Positions 6,609 through 12,950 of a stretch of DNA of 13,090 nucleotides are shown here, one piece after another. Each line of letters opens with the position of its first letter. Position 1 is the stretch's first letter. Both the position numbers and the translations under genes were made by a program. The stretch is from JBBSJT01 sp041691015 (lineage in GTDB: Bacteria; Chlamydiota; Chlamydiia; Chlamydiales; Parachlamydiaceae). The notes below the pieces were generated by a model. That model saw only the letters and a list, made by a program, of their open reading frames with translations. It was not told the DNA's origin and made no database searches. The stretch spans positions 1-13,090 of the forward strand of contig JBEPVN010000065.1 of assembly GCA_041691015.1 (NCBI GenBank). Direction: 5' to 3'.

Positions 6609-6702
6609 ATAGTTGCTCCATTTTGTTTTATTAATGATATAGTATTTATTTGATTTAAGTTACAAGATAAGTTCATTATTTAAGTAAAAAGTTTATTCGT
6701 GT

Positions 6703-7044
6703 TTACCTTAAGTTTTTAGAGTCATAGAAAAGCTCAATTTTTGAAATGAGACCTTCTTGAAAGCTTAATAAAGAGGCAGCACGTAAATTCTTAAGTAGAC
6801 CCGGAATTTCTACATCATAGACAATCATTGCTTGATCTTCTGAACCAAATTTTGCACGGATTGTTAGAGTCTTAAAAATACCTGTGAAACCTTTTGCGGC
6901 TTCAAGGACAGCGTCTCTACCAATAACCATCTCCTGTGGATCGCTGAATTGAATATCTGGGTGAAGATATTTTTTCACCTCTTCGATGTTTTTCTCGCCA
7001 AGAGCTTTGTAATAAGCTACTCCTAGATTCTTTGTATCTTCCAT
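6703..7044 (-). CDS. SnoaL-like/NTF2-fold protein
   Basis: A 113-residue single-domain protein of the SnoaL-like NTF2 fold: an N-terminal helix (NLGVAYYKALGEKNIEEVKKYL), the signature HPDIQFSDP, GRDAVLEAAKGF, then strands ending LISKIELFYD. Such proteins are isomerases, hydrolases or ligand-binding proteins of small size; the substrate is unknown. A longer frame begins at 7080, but that ATG lies within the -10 region of the promoter and cannot be on the transcript. The start at 7044 has AAGGAGAAGGCA immediately upstream. The gene is divergent from tetR and followed by DJ-1/PfpI, suggesting joint detoxification of a reactive compound sensed by TetR. Its 3' end was copied to 2447-2528. Confidence 0.85.
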   Translation of the reverse strand: MEDTKNLGVAYYKALGEKNIEEVKKYLHPDIQFSDPQEMVIGRDAVLEAAKGFTGIFKTLTIRAKFGSEDQAMIVYDVEIPGLLKNLRAASLLSFQEGLISKIELFYDSKNLR

Positions 7045-7078
7045 TGCCTTCTCCTTTTTTTTTGGACAATCATTATTC

Positions 7079-7107
7079 ATTATAGTAGACTGTATTCATT
7101 ATGTCAA
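7079..7107 (-). promoter_or_regulatory. Consensus sigma70 promoter for the SnoaL-like/DJ-1 unit
   Basis: Read on the minus strand, TTGACA (7107-7102) and TATAAT (7084-7079) are both exact consensus hexamers with the ideal 17-base spacing. Transcription would start near 7072 and give a leader of about 28 bases before the 7044 ATG. Such a strong promoter next to a divergent tetR gene implies tight repression. Confidence 0.85.
7081..7094. promoter_or_regulatory. Candidate TetR operator 1
   Basis: TATAGTAGACTGTA is an imperfect inverted repeat (TATAG-N4-CTGTA) overlapping the -10 of the SnoaL/DJ-1 promoter. The 23 bases from 7081 match the 23 bases from 7116 at 17 positions, which supports two related binding sites. 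Confidence 0.5.
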
Positions 7108-7115
7108 CATTTAAA

Positions 7116-7129
7116 TATAGTGAGCTATA
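7116..7129. promoter_or_regulatory. Candidate TetR operator 2, overlapping the tetR promoter
   Basis: TATAGTGAGCTATA is a perfect 5+5 inverted repeat (TATAG-N4-CTATA) ending 6 bases before the tetR ATG. TATAGT at 7116-7121 could itself be the tetR -10, so binding here would autorepress tetR. Its centre is 35 bases from that of operator 1, about 3.3 helical turns. Confidence 0.5.
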
Positions 7130-7135
7130 GTCAAT

Positions 7136-7771
7136 ATGTCAGAGATCAAAAAAAGACCTTACAGGTCTACTTCAAGAAACAATCAAGCAGCAGAAACAAG
7201 AGGTCGCATTCTAGCTTCCGCAAAAAAACTTTTTGAATCGGATGGGTTTGAGTTTGTGACCATTGAAAAAATTGCATTAGCTGCTGAGGTTTCAATCCCT
7301 ACCATTTATTCTCTTTTTCAATCTAAACGCGGTGTGCTAAGAGCTATAATGGATGAGGCCCTTCCCATAGATCAATTTGATGTGCTTGTAGAAAAAAGTA
7401 TCCAAGAAAAATCGCCGCAAGGGCGGCTTATCCTATCGGCTAAAATTGCGCGTCAAATGTATGATGCAGAGGTTGCGCAAATGTATCTTTTTCAAGGTGC
7501 AGCTGTCTTGGCGCCGGAATTTAAGGAGCTTGAAAAAGAAAAAGAGATGCGTCGTTATAACAGGCAAGAAGTGACTGTAAAAGCAATGGTCAAGGAGAAA
7601 TCCCTTGCCAAGGGACTCAAATCAACCAAAGCTCGTGATATTTTATGGGCTTTTACAGGTCGCGATCTGTACCGTATGTTTGTGATAGAACAAGGATGGA
7701 CATCGGATGAATATGAAAAATGGTTAGCTAACTTACTTATCAATACTTTGATTAATAAGGGATTTAAGTAA
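7136..7771 (+). CDS. TetR/AcrR family transcriptional regulator
   Basis: A 211-residue regulator. Residues about 20-68 form the canonical TetR DNA-binding domain: TRGRILASAKKLFESDGFEFVT, then the recognition helix region EKIALAAEVSIPTIYSLFQSKRGVLRAI. The C-terminal part (75-211) is the variable all-helical ligand-binding and dimer domain, so the inducer cannot be named. It is transcribed divergently from the SnoaL-like/DJ-1 genes across a 55-base region with two operator-like repeats, so local autoregulated repression of both sides is likely. The ATG has no clear SD sequence and the leader seems very short, which could keep repressor levels low. It converges on the DUF2007-like gene with only 6 bases between stops. 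A fragmented copy lies at 2533-2669 and 4321-4370. Confidence 0.95.
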   Translation: MSEIKKRPYRSTSRNNQAAETRGRILASAKKLFESDGFEFVTIEKIALAAEVSIPTIYSLFQSKRGVLRAIMDEALPIDQFDVLVEKSIQEKSPQGRLILSAKIARQMYDAEVAQMYLFQGAAVLAPEFKELEKEKEMRRYNRQEVTVKAMVKEKSLAKGLKSTKARDILWAFTGRDLYRMFVIEQGWTSDEYEKWLANLLINTLINKGFK

Positions 7772-7777
7772 CTTCAT

Positions 7778-7996
7778 TTATTCTTTCATTTCTTGAATGA
7801 TTTCTTGGGCTGACTTTAAGTCATCCTTATGGACTAAAATTTCTATACCACCTTCCAAAAATTGTAAATAGGGAAGTGTGCCGCTTGCATCGTTTGAATT
7901 AATCGCACAAAATATGTCAGCAGATTCTAAGCGGGATTTAATAAGATTTGCTTCAAAGCTATCAAGGGTTTTGTAAATGCAGATAAAATCAGTCAT
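7778..7996 (-). CDS. DUF2007-like small protein, copy 2
   Basis: A 72-residue paralogue of the protein at 4396-4614 (64 of 72 identical). The first 42 residues differ at a single site (Ser21 for Ala). The others fall after residue 42 and several are non-conservative (Gln to Tyr, Ala to Glu, Ala to Ile, Leu to His), as if the C-terminal face were diverging. It converges on tetR with a 6-base gap and lies downstream of the GNAT gene on the same strand (48 bases). No SD sequence is evident. The leader AAAGTAGAAAACCAAC before the ATG is shared with the fragment at 8720-8763. Confidence 0.82.
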   Translation of the reverse strand: MTDFICIYKTLDSFEANLIKSRLESADIFCAINSNDASGTLPYLQFLEGGIEILVHKDDLKSAQEIIQEMKE

Positions 7997-8044
7997 GTTG
8001 GTTTTCTACTTTTTTTTTGTAATACATGTGTTTATGATATTTTA

Positions 8045-8362
8045 TTATTCCAATGTGTTAAATATTATATCTTTTTTCATGAGATGTCCAATAGATTTAT
8101 TTTCTTTTGAATAGCTGATTTCAATCAAATATCCCATTTTTTCATATAGCTTATAAGCTTGTAAATTATGGGTGAAAACAAATAGACCGATTTTTTCAAT
8201 CTTCTTTTTTTTTAGTTTATTTTCAAATTCTTTCAGAATATGTTTTCCAAGTCCTTTCCCACGATAGGGAGTTTCCAAATACATTGCTTCTAAATAAGCA
8301 GACTGATCGTTAATAGAATAAACTATGTAGCCACATCGGATTGAAAAATCTTTGGATAGCAC
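8045..8362 (-). CDS. GNAT family N-acetyltransferase, probably 5'-truncated
   Basis: A 105-residue GNAT domain. The acetyl-CoA pyrophosphate loop is TPYRGKGLGKHI (residues 31-41, R/QxxGxG/A). Motif B is NLQAYKLYEKMGY (67-79), with the Tyr usually acting near the acetyl donor. The family normally has 140-170 residues; here the first helices are missing. The only start is a GTG at 8362 without an SD sequence. The frame stays open upstream to a TAG at 8417-8419, and its 18 codons (HNHWEDITNNPNKKYYYYH) read like GNAT N-terminal sequence but offer no start codon. This stretch overlaps the end of the upstream small gene. It may be a truncated remnant or a minimal enzyme; the acceptor is unknown. 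Confidence 0.7.
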   Translation of the reverse strand: MLSKDFSIRCGYIVYSINDQSAYLEAMYLETPYRGKGLGKHILKEFENKLKKKKIEKIGLFVFTHNLQAYKLYEKMGYLIEISYSKENKSIGHLMKKDIIFNTLE

Positions 8363-8393
8363 ATGGTAATAATAATACTTTTTGTTTGGATTG

Positions 8394-8624
8394 TTAGTTA
8401 TATCTTCCCAGTGATTCTATCTTCGCAGCCTCGATTGCAACTCTTAAATCTTCAAAAAGGCCTGCATCACAAAGTTCTTTGCTGTAAAAGTAAATTTGCT
8501 GGTCTTGAATTTCATAAGTGTCCTCAATAGATGCTTTGTTTAAAATAATTTGAGAATTTTCTAAGGCATTTAATGAAGTAAATAATAGCAAACAAGAGAG
8601 TAAAAAAGTTTTCATGATTTTCAT
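8394..8624 (-). CDS. Small secreted hypothetical protein
   Basis: A 76-residue protein, or 73 if the ATG at 8615 is used. MKTFLLSCLLLFTSLNA is a clear signal peptide, so the mature part is about 55 residues (ENSQIILNKASIEDTYEI... to EAAKIESLGRYN), mixed charged, without cysteine pairs beyond one Cys. I do not recognise a family. The open frame extends upstream to 8735, where it begins MTDFI from a DUF2007 fragment. That would bury the signal peptide inside a 113-residue chimera, so the internal start is preferred, although no SD sequence marks it. It may use the duplicated DUF2007 leader as its promoter region. Confidence 0.5.
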   Translation of the reverse strand: MKIMKTFLLSCLLLFTSLNALENSQIILNKASIEDTYEIQDQQIYFYSKELCDAGLFEDLRVAIEAAKIESLGRYN

Positions 8625-8719
8625 TTTTGGAATTTTGTTTAAGTCTGGGCATTTCAATTTTGGTGAATATAGTCGTATGTTACATAAATTGAAAGCAAAA
8701 AAAACAAATGGTTCATTAG

Positions 8720-8763
8720 AGATAAAATCAGTCATGTTGGTTTTCTACTTTTTTTTTGTAATA
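8720..8763 (-). pseudogene. 5' fragment and leader of a third DUF2007-like copy
   Basis: These 44 bases are identical to 7981-8024: the first five codons (MTDFI) and the A-rich leader of DUF2007 copy 2. The match ends abruptly on both sides. The fragment is fused in frame to the sequence leading into the small secreted protein. It is evidence of a third duplication event in this window. Confidence 0.85.
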
Positions 8764-8820
8764 TAAAAAAAATGCAAGATAAACCTCTCGTTATATGGCC
8801 GATGAAAAGACAAGGTCTCT

Positions 8821-10473
8821 TCACATGTCATCTAATTGCAATTGAGCTGGAGCATACTTTAGTGCAGCTTTCATCTCTCTTTCGATCCAATAAGCAGCCA
8901 TTGTTTGTTCTTGTCCCTTTAAACTAAGAGATAATCCAAATAGGGTACGACCATTGCGCTGTAGATGTTTTAACGTTTGTTGAAAGGCAACTTCTGCCTC
9001 TTTATATTGCTTTTGTTGTAAATAAGAAAAGCCAAGCAGCTGCCTTGCAGAATTGTGATAGGACGGAGGTTCATCATAATACAAATTGTCTTGTGCCACA
9101 ACTGCCTGTCTTAAATAATCAATAGATTCAGGATATTTTTTCTCTGCACGGGCAAGGGTTGCATCCAGCAAGATTGCAGCCAGATTGATGACGTTGACGG
9201 CAGGATTCTTTGCAATCTCATCTTCTGGTGTGATCTGGTTTTTAGCTTGCATCATCAGATCTTTTTCTTTCAGAGCAGAATCCAAATCTTGCAAGTTTGC
9301 ATAAGCCACAGCTCTGCTATAATGCCAAAATGCTTTTGCCGGTGGATAATTAGATTTTAATTGATAGGCAAGAATTTCATGCCATTTATGAAAATAAAGA
9401 TAGATTTCTAATGGAGCTGTTAAATGGTAGGCCATTGATGGCATCGATTCAATATGAGGTTCAATAAAATTTGTTATCTCAAAAGAGGTATTGATCGCAT
9501 TTTGATAGTCTTCCATCAACATATATACTCGTGATAGAACATAAAGATTGTGAGTTAAGTAGTGCATAGGATAATTTCCGGCAGACATTCCAACTTTCTG
9601 AAAATATTCTCTATCTTGAGCAATAGCTTTTTTGCTAGTACTTAAAGCACTTTCGTAATCGCCTACAAGTATGAATATGTGGCAAGGCATATGCAAAAGA
9701 TGTCCAGATTCTGGAAGAAGATACTCCAAGCGATGCGCGGACATAAGGGCTCTTGCTGGATAGGGAGATTCTTCGAAAGCATGTACATAATAATGGTTGG
9801 CTCCAATATGCTCTGGATTTCGCATAAGAACAAAATCAAGAACATCTATAGCCTCGAGAGTTCCATCTTTAGCTTTTCCATCTGTTGTCCACCATCTCCA
9901 AGGATCTAAACTCAAAATACTTTCAGCATACATAGCAGCTGCATCAAGATCTTCAGGATAGTTTTCAGTCAGTTTTTTCATGGCATCCCTGTAACGGAAA
10001 CGAAAGGGAACAAGATCTGCTGCCGGATCATTTGTATATCTAGTAGAAAGAGCTGAAATATAATCTTGTTCAATGCGAGAGGCGTTTGATGACAATTGCA
10101 GGGCTTTTTGAATATAATTATAACATTTTATTTCGTTTTCAGGACTGACATCCTCATTAATATTTTGCCCAAGTGCCAAAGCCATTCCCCAGTATGCCAT
10201 GCTAAGATTAGGGTCTATTTTGGAAGCATTTTCAAAAGCAGCAAATGCAATATCATGATTAAAGGCGAAAATATATGTGAGCCCTCTGTCAAAACTCTTC
10301 TGGGCCTCAACATTTGTCGTAGATACTGGATGATATATTTCGTTCATGGGAGGCATGAGCTTCAGAGCACTTTCTGGAATATCAGCAAAAAGTGAACTTG
10401 CAATCAAACAGGAGATCGCAATAGACAAGCTTTTTATAAAAAATATTTGTTTCAACCATGCAAAGTATCTCAT
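8821..10473 (-). CDS. Exported tetratricopeptide-repeat protein with clustered histidines
   Basis: A 550-residue protein. Residues about 8-30 are a signal peptide (FFIKSLSIAISCLIASSLFA), placing it in the periplasm or anchored to the inner membrane. TPR helices are spread along the chain: AQKSFDRGLTYIFAFNHDIAF and the following helix (57-90), MAYWGMALALG (92-102), YPEDLDAAAMYAESIL (172-187), GDYESALSTSKKAI (271-284), EDYQNAI (321-327), YPESIDYLRQAV, YLQQKQYKEAEVAFQQTL. Between repeats are conserved-looking motifs NHYYVHAFE (226-234), SGHLLHMPCHIF (256-267) and PMHYLTHNLY (302-311), giving seven His and one Cys in about 85 residues. I have seen this His pattern in uncharacterised bacterial TPR proteins of the same length. 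It may bind a metal or cofactor (inference). It is last in a three-gene unit, 33 bases after the SRPBCC gene. No SD sequence is obvious before the ATG. Confidence 0.85.
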   Translation of the reverse strand: MRYFAWLKQIFFIKSLSIAISCLIASSLFADIPESALKLMPPMNEIYHPVSTTNVEAQKSFDRGLTYIFAFNHDIAFAAFENASKIDPNLSMAYWGMALALGQNINEDVSPENEIKCYNYIQKALQLSSNASRIEQDYISALSTRYTNDPAADLVPFRFRYRDAMKKLTENYPEDLDAAAMYAESILSLDPWRWWTTDGKAKDGTLEAIDVLDFVLMRNPEHIGANHYYVHAFEESPYPARALMSAHRLEYLLPESGHLLHMPCHIFILVGDYESALSTSKKAIAQDREYFQKVGMSAGNYPMHYLTHNLYVLSRVYMLMEDYQNAINTSFEITNFIEPHIESMPSMAYHLTAPLEIYLYFHKWHEILAYQLKSNYPPAKAFWHYSRAVAYANLQDLDSALKEKDLMMQAKNQITPEDEIAKNPAVNVINLAAILLDATLARAEKKYPESIDYLRQAVVAQDNLYYDEPPSYHNSARQLLGFSYLQQKQYKEAEVAFQQTLKHLQRNGRTLFGLSLSLKGQEQTMAAYWIEREMKAALKYAPAQLQLDDM

Positions 10474-10506
10474 AGACTGCTTTTTGTTAAATTGTTTTAG
10501 ACAAAC

Positions 10507-11079
10507 TTATCTTATCTCTTTTAAGGTCAGGGAGTCGCCGTTGGTTTTAGCTTCTAAAATTTTCTTCAATGTGAGCTGATCGTGAGAAAATTTCTTGCTA
10601 GCACCATATATGATCAGAGGCTCTAGAAGATTATGTATAAATCCATCAAACGATATCTGTGATAGCATTGTAAACTTAGTTTGCCCATTTATTTCCTCCA
10701 ACCGATACTCACCATATTCGAGAAACTTATTTTCTCCAAGGCCGCGTGAGGTGTATTTATCGACATATGGCGGGTTTAAAAAGGTAATCTCTTCCTCCAT
10801 CTCGACTCTGCGGCCATCGATATTCTCAATAATCAAAAGTTTCGTGCCGACATGTGCTTCACCGCTAGTCAATTTCTTAATCTCGATGACGCCAGAAACC
10901 CACTGCTTGGTCATCTCCGGATCTATGAGAGCTGCAAATACAACAGATGGTGGACGGTTGATCATCACCGACACCTCAAAAAAACCGCGGTTAGATCGAA
11001 AACTTGCGAGAGAAAGCCCCAAAACCGCAAGAATAAATAGTATTAGAAGTGTGCCAAGAATTCTTTTTACCCATTTCAT
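10507..11079 (-). CDS. Membrane-anchored SRPBCC (START/polyketide cyclase-like) protein
   Basis: A 190-residue protein. Residues 7-27 (ILGTLLILFILAVLGLSLASF) are one membrane segment after a basic start, so the rest probably faces the periplasm. Residues about 34-175 have the SRPBCC pattern: FFEVSVMINRPPSVVFAALIDPEMTKQW, then a long curved sheet (GTKLLIIENIDGRRVEMEEEI, YGEYRLEEINGQTKFTMLSQISF) and a closing helix. The fold encloses a hydrophobic ligand cavity, and the ligand is unknown. Its ATG overlaps the TGA of the upstream FAD oxidase (ATGA, 4 bases), and AGGGG lies about 9 bases upstream within that gene, so translation is coupled. It may hand a hydrophobic substrate or product to or from the oxidase (inference). 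Confidence 0.85.
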   Translation of the reverse strand: MKWVKRILGTLLILFILAVLGLSLASFRSNRGFFEVSVMINRPPSVVFAALIDPEMTKQWVSGVIEIKKLTSGEAHVGTKLLIIENIDGRRVEMEEEITFLNPPYVDKYTSRGLGENKFLEYGEYRLEEINGQTKFTMLSQISFDGFIHNLLEPLIIYGASKKFSHDQLTLKKILEAKTNGDSLTLKEIR

Positions 11080-12581
11080 TGATTAACCCCTGATTTTGTT
11101 TCAATTGTAGAGTTGTCCTTTGCTAATTCCTTAATAACTTCATCAGCCGCTCGTTTGCCAGATGAGACGGCGCCGTCCATGTAGGCATACCACTGAATGG
11201 CAGTTTCTGTTCCTGCCCAGTGAATGCGACCAACGGGCTTTCGTATCGAGTCAGGAAAACCCGTCCACGCTCCTGGAGGAAAAACGCTTGTGAAGCAACC
11301 ACGCGCGAAAGGCTGGTTACCCCAGTCAGCTATATAAAATGCTGTGGGATTGGCGGCATCTTGACCAAAAAATTTTACAAATGATGCTAAAGCTGTTTTC
11401 TTTATTTCTTCATCAGATCTACCAGCCCATCGACGAGATTCTTGACCCTCGAAGAATCCTCCTAAGATTCCAGGTTTTCCGCTTGGTGAGGAATTATCAA
11501 CTGTTAGGGATACATCATCGTCTTCACTAATAGCCATTCCACTCATACCTTTCTCACGCCAAAAAGCCTTTGGATAGACCGCATGGACTTTAATTGTAGA
11601 GCCCATCGGAACTCGTTGAGTGAACTGATCTCGGTCTGCAGGTAGAATAGGACGATAGGAAATCCTTGATGCAAGTGGAGGCGCCATCGCGACGATCACA
11701 TGTTTTGCTTGGAAGCGCCCATTCTCTGTTGTCACAACAATATTCTTACCTGTTTGGTCAATTTCCTTTACCGGCATATTGAGTACCACACTATCACCAA
11801 GCTGCTGTGCCATTTTTTGAGATATTGGCTGCGTGCCTTCAATGAAGCGCAAGGCAATTCCTGCAGAATGGAGTTTATGAAATCCACCGCCAGCTTTAAT
11901 GTAGAAAAGAAAATGAAGAAACGATAAATCGCTTGGTTCACAGGCAAAATATCCGTGAAGAAAAACACGCAGTAGATATTTTGTGCCGGCAGTTTTGACA
12001 TTGTTCTGCATCCAGGAGGCAACTGTCTGACTATCCCATTCCTTGGCGTGAGGTGCATTCCAGGGAGCTTCTGCCGGAACCTCTGTCGCCATTGCATCAA
12101 TTGTCTTGAGTATGGCTTGATATTCGTTTATATCGGCCTCTGGAAGTGGAAATGTTCCGGCATCCACACCGGAAGAATACTCGGATCGCTTTCCTTGATA
12201 GATGAAGATATTTTTCCCTTCATAGTGACTTGGAAACGTTTTTAACCCCAAGGATTCGGCAAGCTCTAAGATGTGATTCATGCCAGGACCAACCCACTGA
12301 CCTCCCATATCGACCCATCCACCATCTGGAAGTTGTTTGGTCCATGTCCGTCCTCCCACTCGGTCGTTTGCTTCAAGCACAATCACTGAATGGCCTTGAG
12401 CTACCAAAGAGCGCGCAGCTGATAAACCGGCCAAGCCTCCGCCAACGACAATTACGTCTGCTTCCTTCTGAACTATTTCTTGCGCCAGAACTCCATTTGG
12501 GATGATCGCTAAGCACGCTAAAGTCAATGCTAAATATTTTAATAAAATCATTGTTTTATTCTGAAAAGATTGATGCGTCAA
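11076..12581 (-). CDS. Exported FAD-dependent amine oxidase (flavin monoamine oxidase family)
   Basis: A 501-residue oxidase. The FAD-binding beta-alpha-beta unit is at 42-71 (DVIVVGGGLAGLSAARSL...VIVLEAN), followed by RVGGRTWT (74-81) and GGQWVGPG. The C-terminal FAD motif is HWAGTETAIQWYAYMDGAV (454-472). RGCFTSVFPPG (427-437) aligns with the region of monoamine oxidases that holds the covalent flavin cysteine, making Cys429 a candidate 8-alpha-cysteinyl site. Residues about 11-34 are a signal peptide, so the enzyme is exported. The TTG start at 12581 has AAGGAG 8 bases upstream, while the ATG at 12551 has none; either start keeps the signal. Family members oxidise amines or other CH-NH groups and make H2O2. 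The substrate is unknown. It is first gene of the oxidase/SRPBCC/TPR unit. Confidence 0.9.
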   Translation of the reverse strand: MTHQSFQNKTMILLKYLALTLACLAIIPNGVLAQEIVQKEADVIVVGGGLAGLSAARSLVAQGHSVIVLEANDRVGGRTWTKQLPDGGWVDMGGQWVGPGMNHILELAESLGLKTFPSHYEGKNIFIYQGKRSEYSSGVDAGTFPLPEADINEYQAILKTIDAMATEVPAEAPWNAPHAKEWDSQTVASWMQNNVKTAGTKYLLRVFLHGYFACEPSDLSFLHFLFYIKAGGGFHKLHSAGIALRFIEGTQPISQKMAQQLGDSVVLNMPVKEIDQTGKNIVVTTENGRFQAKHVIVAMAPPLASRISYRPILPADRDQFTQRVPMGSTIKVHAVYPKAFWREKGMSGMAISEDDDVSLTVDNSSPSGKPGILGGFFEGQESRRWAGRSDEEIKKTALASFVKFFGQDAANPTAFYIADWGNQPFARGCFTSVFPPGAWTGFPDSIRKPVGRIHWAGTETAIQWYAYMDGAVSSGKRAADEVIKELAKDNSTIETKSGVNQ

Positions 12582-12686
12582 AATAACGCTCCTTGGGAAA
12601 AATGGTTAAAATATTTTATTAACATTATTTGGATTTTATTGTATATCTGTATCATAATAAGTGAAAGGCGTATGAATTCCAGATTT

Positions 12687-12715
12687 ATTATAAATTATTG
12701 ATATATAGTTGTTTA
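12687..12715 (-). promoter_or_regulatory. Possible sigma70 promoter of the oxidase/SRPBCC/TPR unit
   Basis: On the minus strand TAAACA (12715-12710, 4 of 6) and TATAAT (12692-12687, exact) are 17 bases apart. The leader would be about 100 bases. Other A/T-rich -10-like strings lie closer to the gene, so this is tentative. Confidence 0.35.
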
Positions 12716-12763
12716 TAGGGTAATCTTCGTAGCATTCTAGTCGCTATTTTGGCACTCAATTTA

Positions 12764-12782
12764 GGGGTCCTAGCTGGACCCT
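12764..12782. repeat. GGGGTCCTAGCT motif within a small hairpin
   Basis: GGGTCC-TAGCT-GGACCC is a perfect 6-bp inverted repeat, extended by a G-U and an A-T pair. The first 12 bases repeat the core of the inverted repeats at 2403-2420 and 4681-4698 with one mismatch at most. It is not followed by a T-run. Confidence 0.5.
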
Positions 12783-12950
12783 TAAATCTATCAACTACAG
12801 GAAAAAACCCGGTGCTTTAGCACTTAGCATTACCTATTTTTTTTTTAAGTCGCTGCTATCTTCGTGGGTCATTTCTCAACAGAGAATCACTGATATTTAC
12901 AATGAGAAATAGTGTTTTAATTATTTAGCATTATTTGTTATTCTTTAAGC

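Larger units (their letters stand above)
12582..12950. other. Divergent intergenic region between oxidase operon and ATPase gene
   Basis: No coding region is seen. It contains a possible oxidase promoter (12687-12715), the GGGGTCCTAGCT motif at 12764, a small GTGC/GCAC hairpin with a T-run near 12813-12842, and an 8-bp inverted repeat (ATTTCTCA 12871-12878, TGAGAAAT 12903-12910) with an alternative inner pairing (TTCTC/GAGAA). Confidence 0.5.

Noticed and set aside
7045..7080. Upstream ATG at 7080 extending the SnoaL-like protein by 12 residues
   Set aside because: It overlaps the TATAAT box and would precede the transcript start near 7072; the ATG at 7044 has a strong SD sequence.
8625..8735. 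N-terminal 37 residues of the 113-residue frame starting MTDFI
   Set aside because: They come from a DUF2007 fragment plus non-conserved sequence and would bury a clear signal peptide.
8805..8821. Terminator after the TPR gene (AAGAGAC-CTT-GTCTTTT on the minus strand)
   Set aside because: The stem is short, the loop is three bases and there is no sustained T-run, so it is too weak to claim.
10595..11086. 163-codon plus-strand frame
   Set aside because: It is antisense to the SRPBCC gene, whose protein has a coherent domain and operon context.
11768..12100. 110-codon minus-strand frame inside the oxidase
   Set aside because: It is an out-of-frame shadow of the FAD oxidase, which is continuous and has all family motifs.
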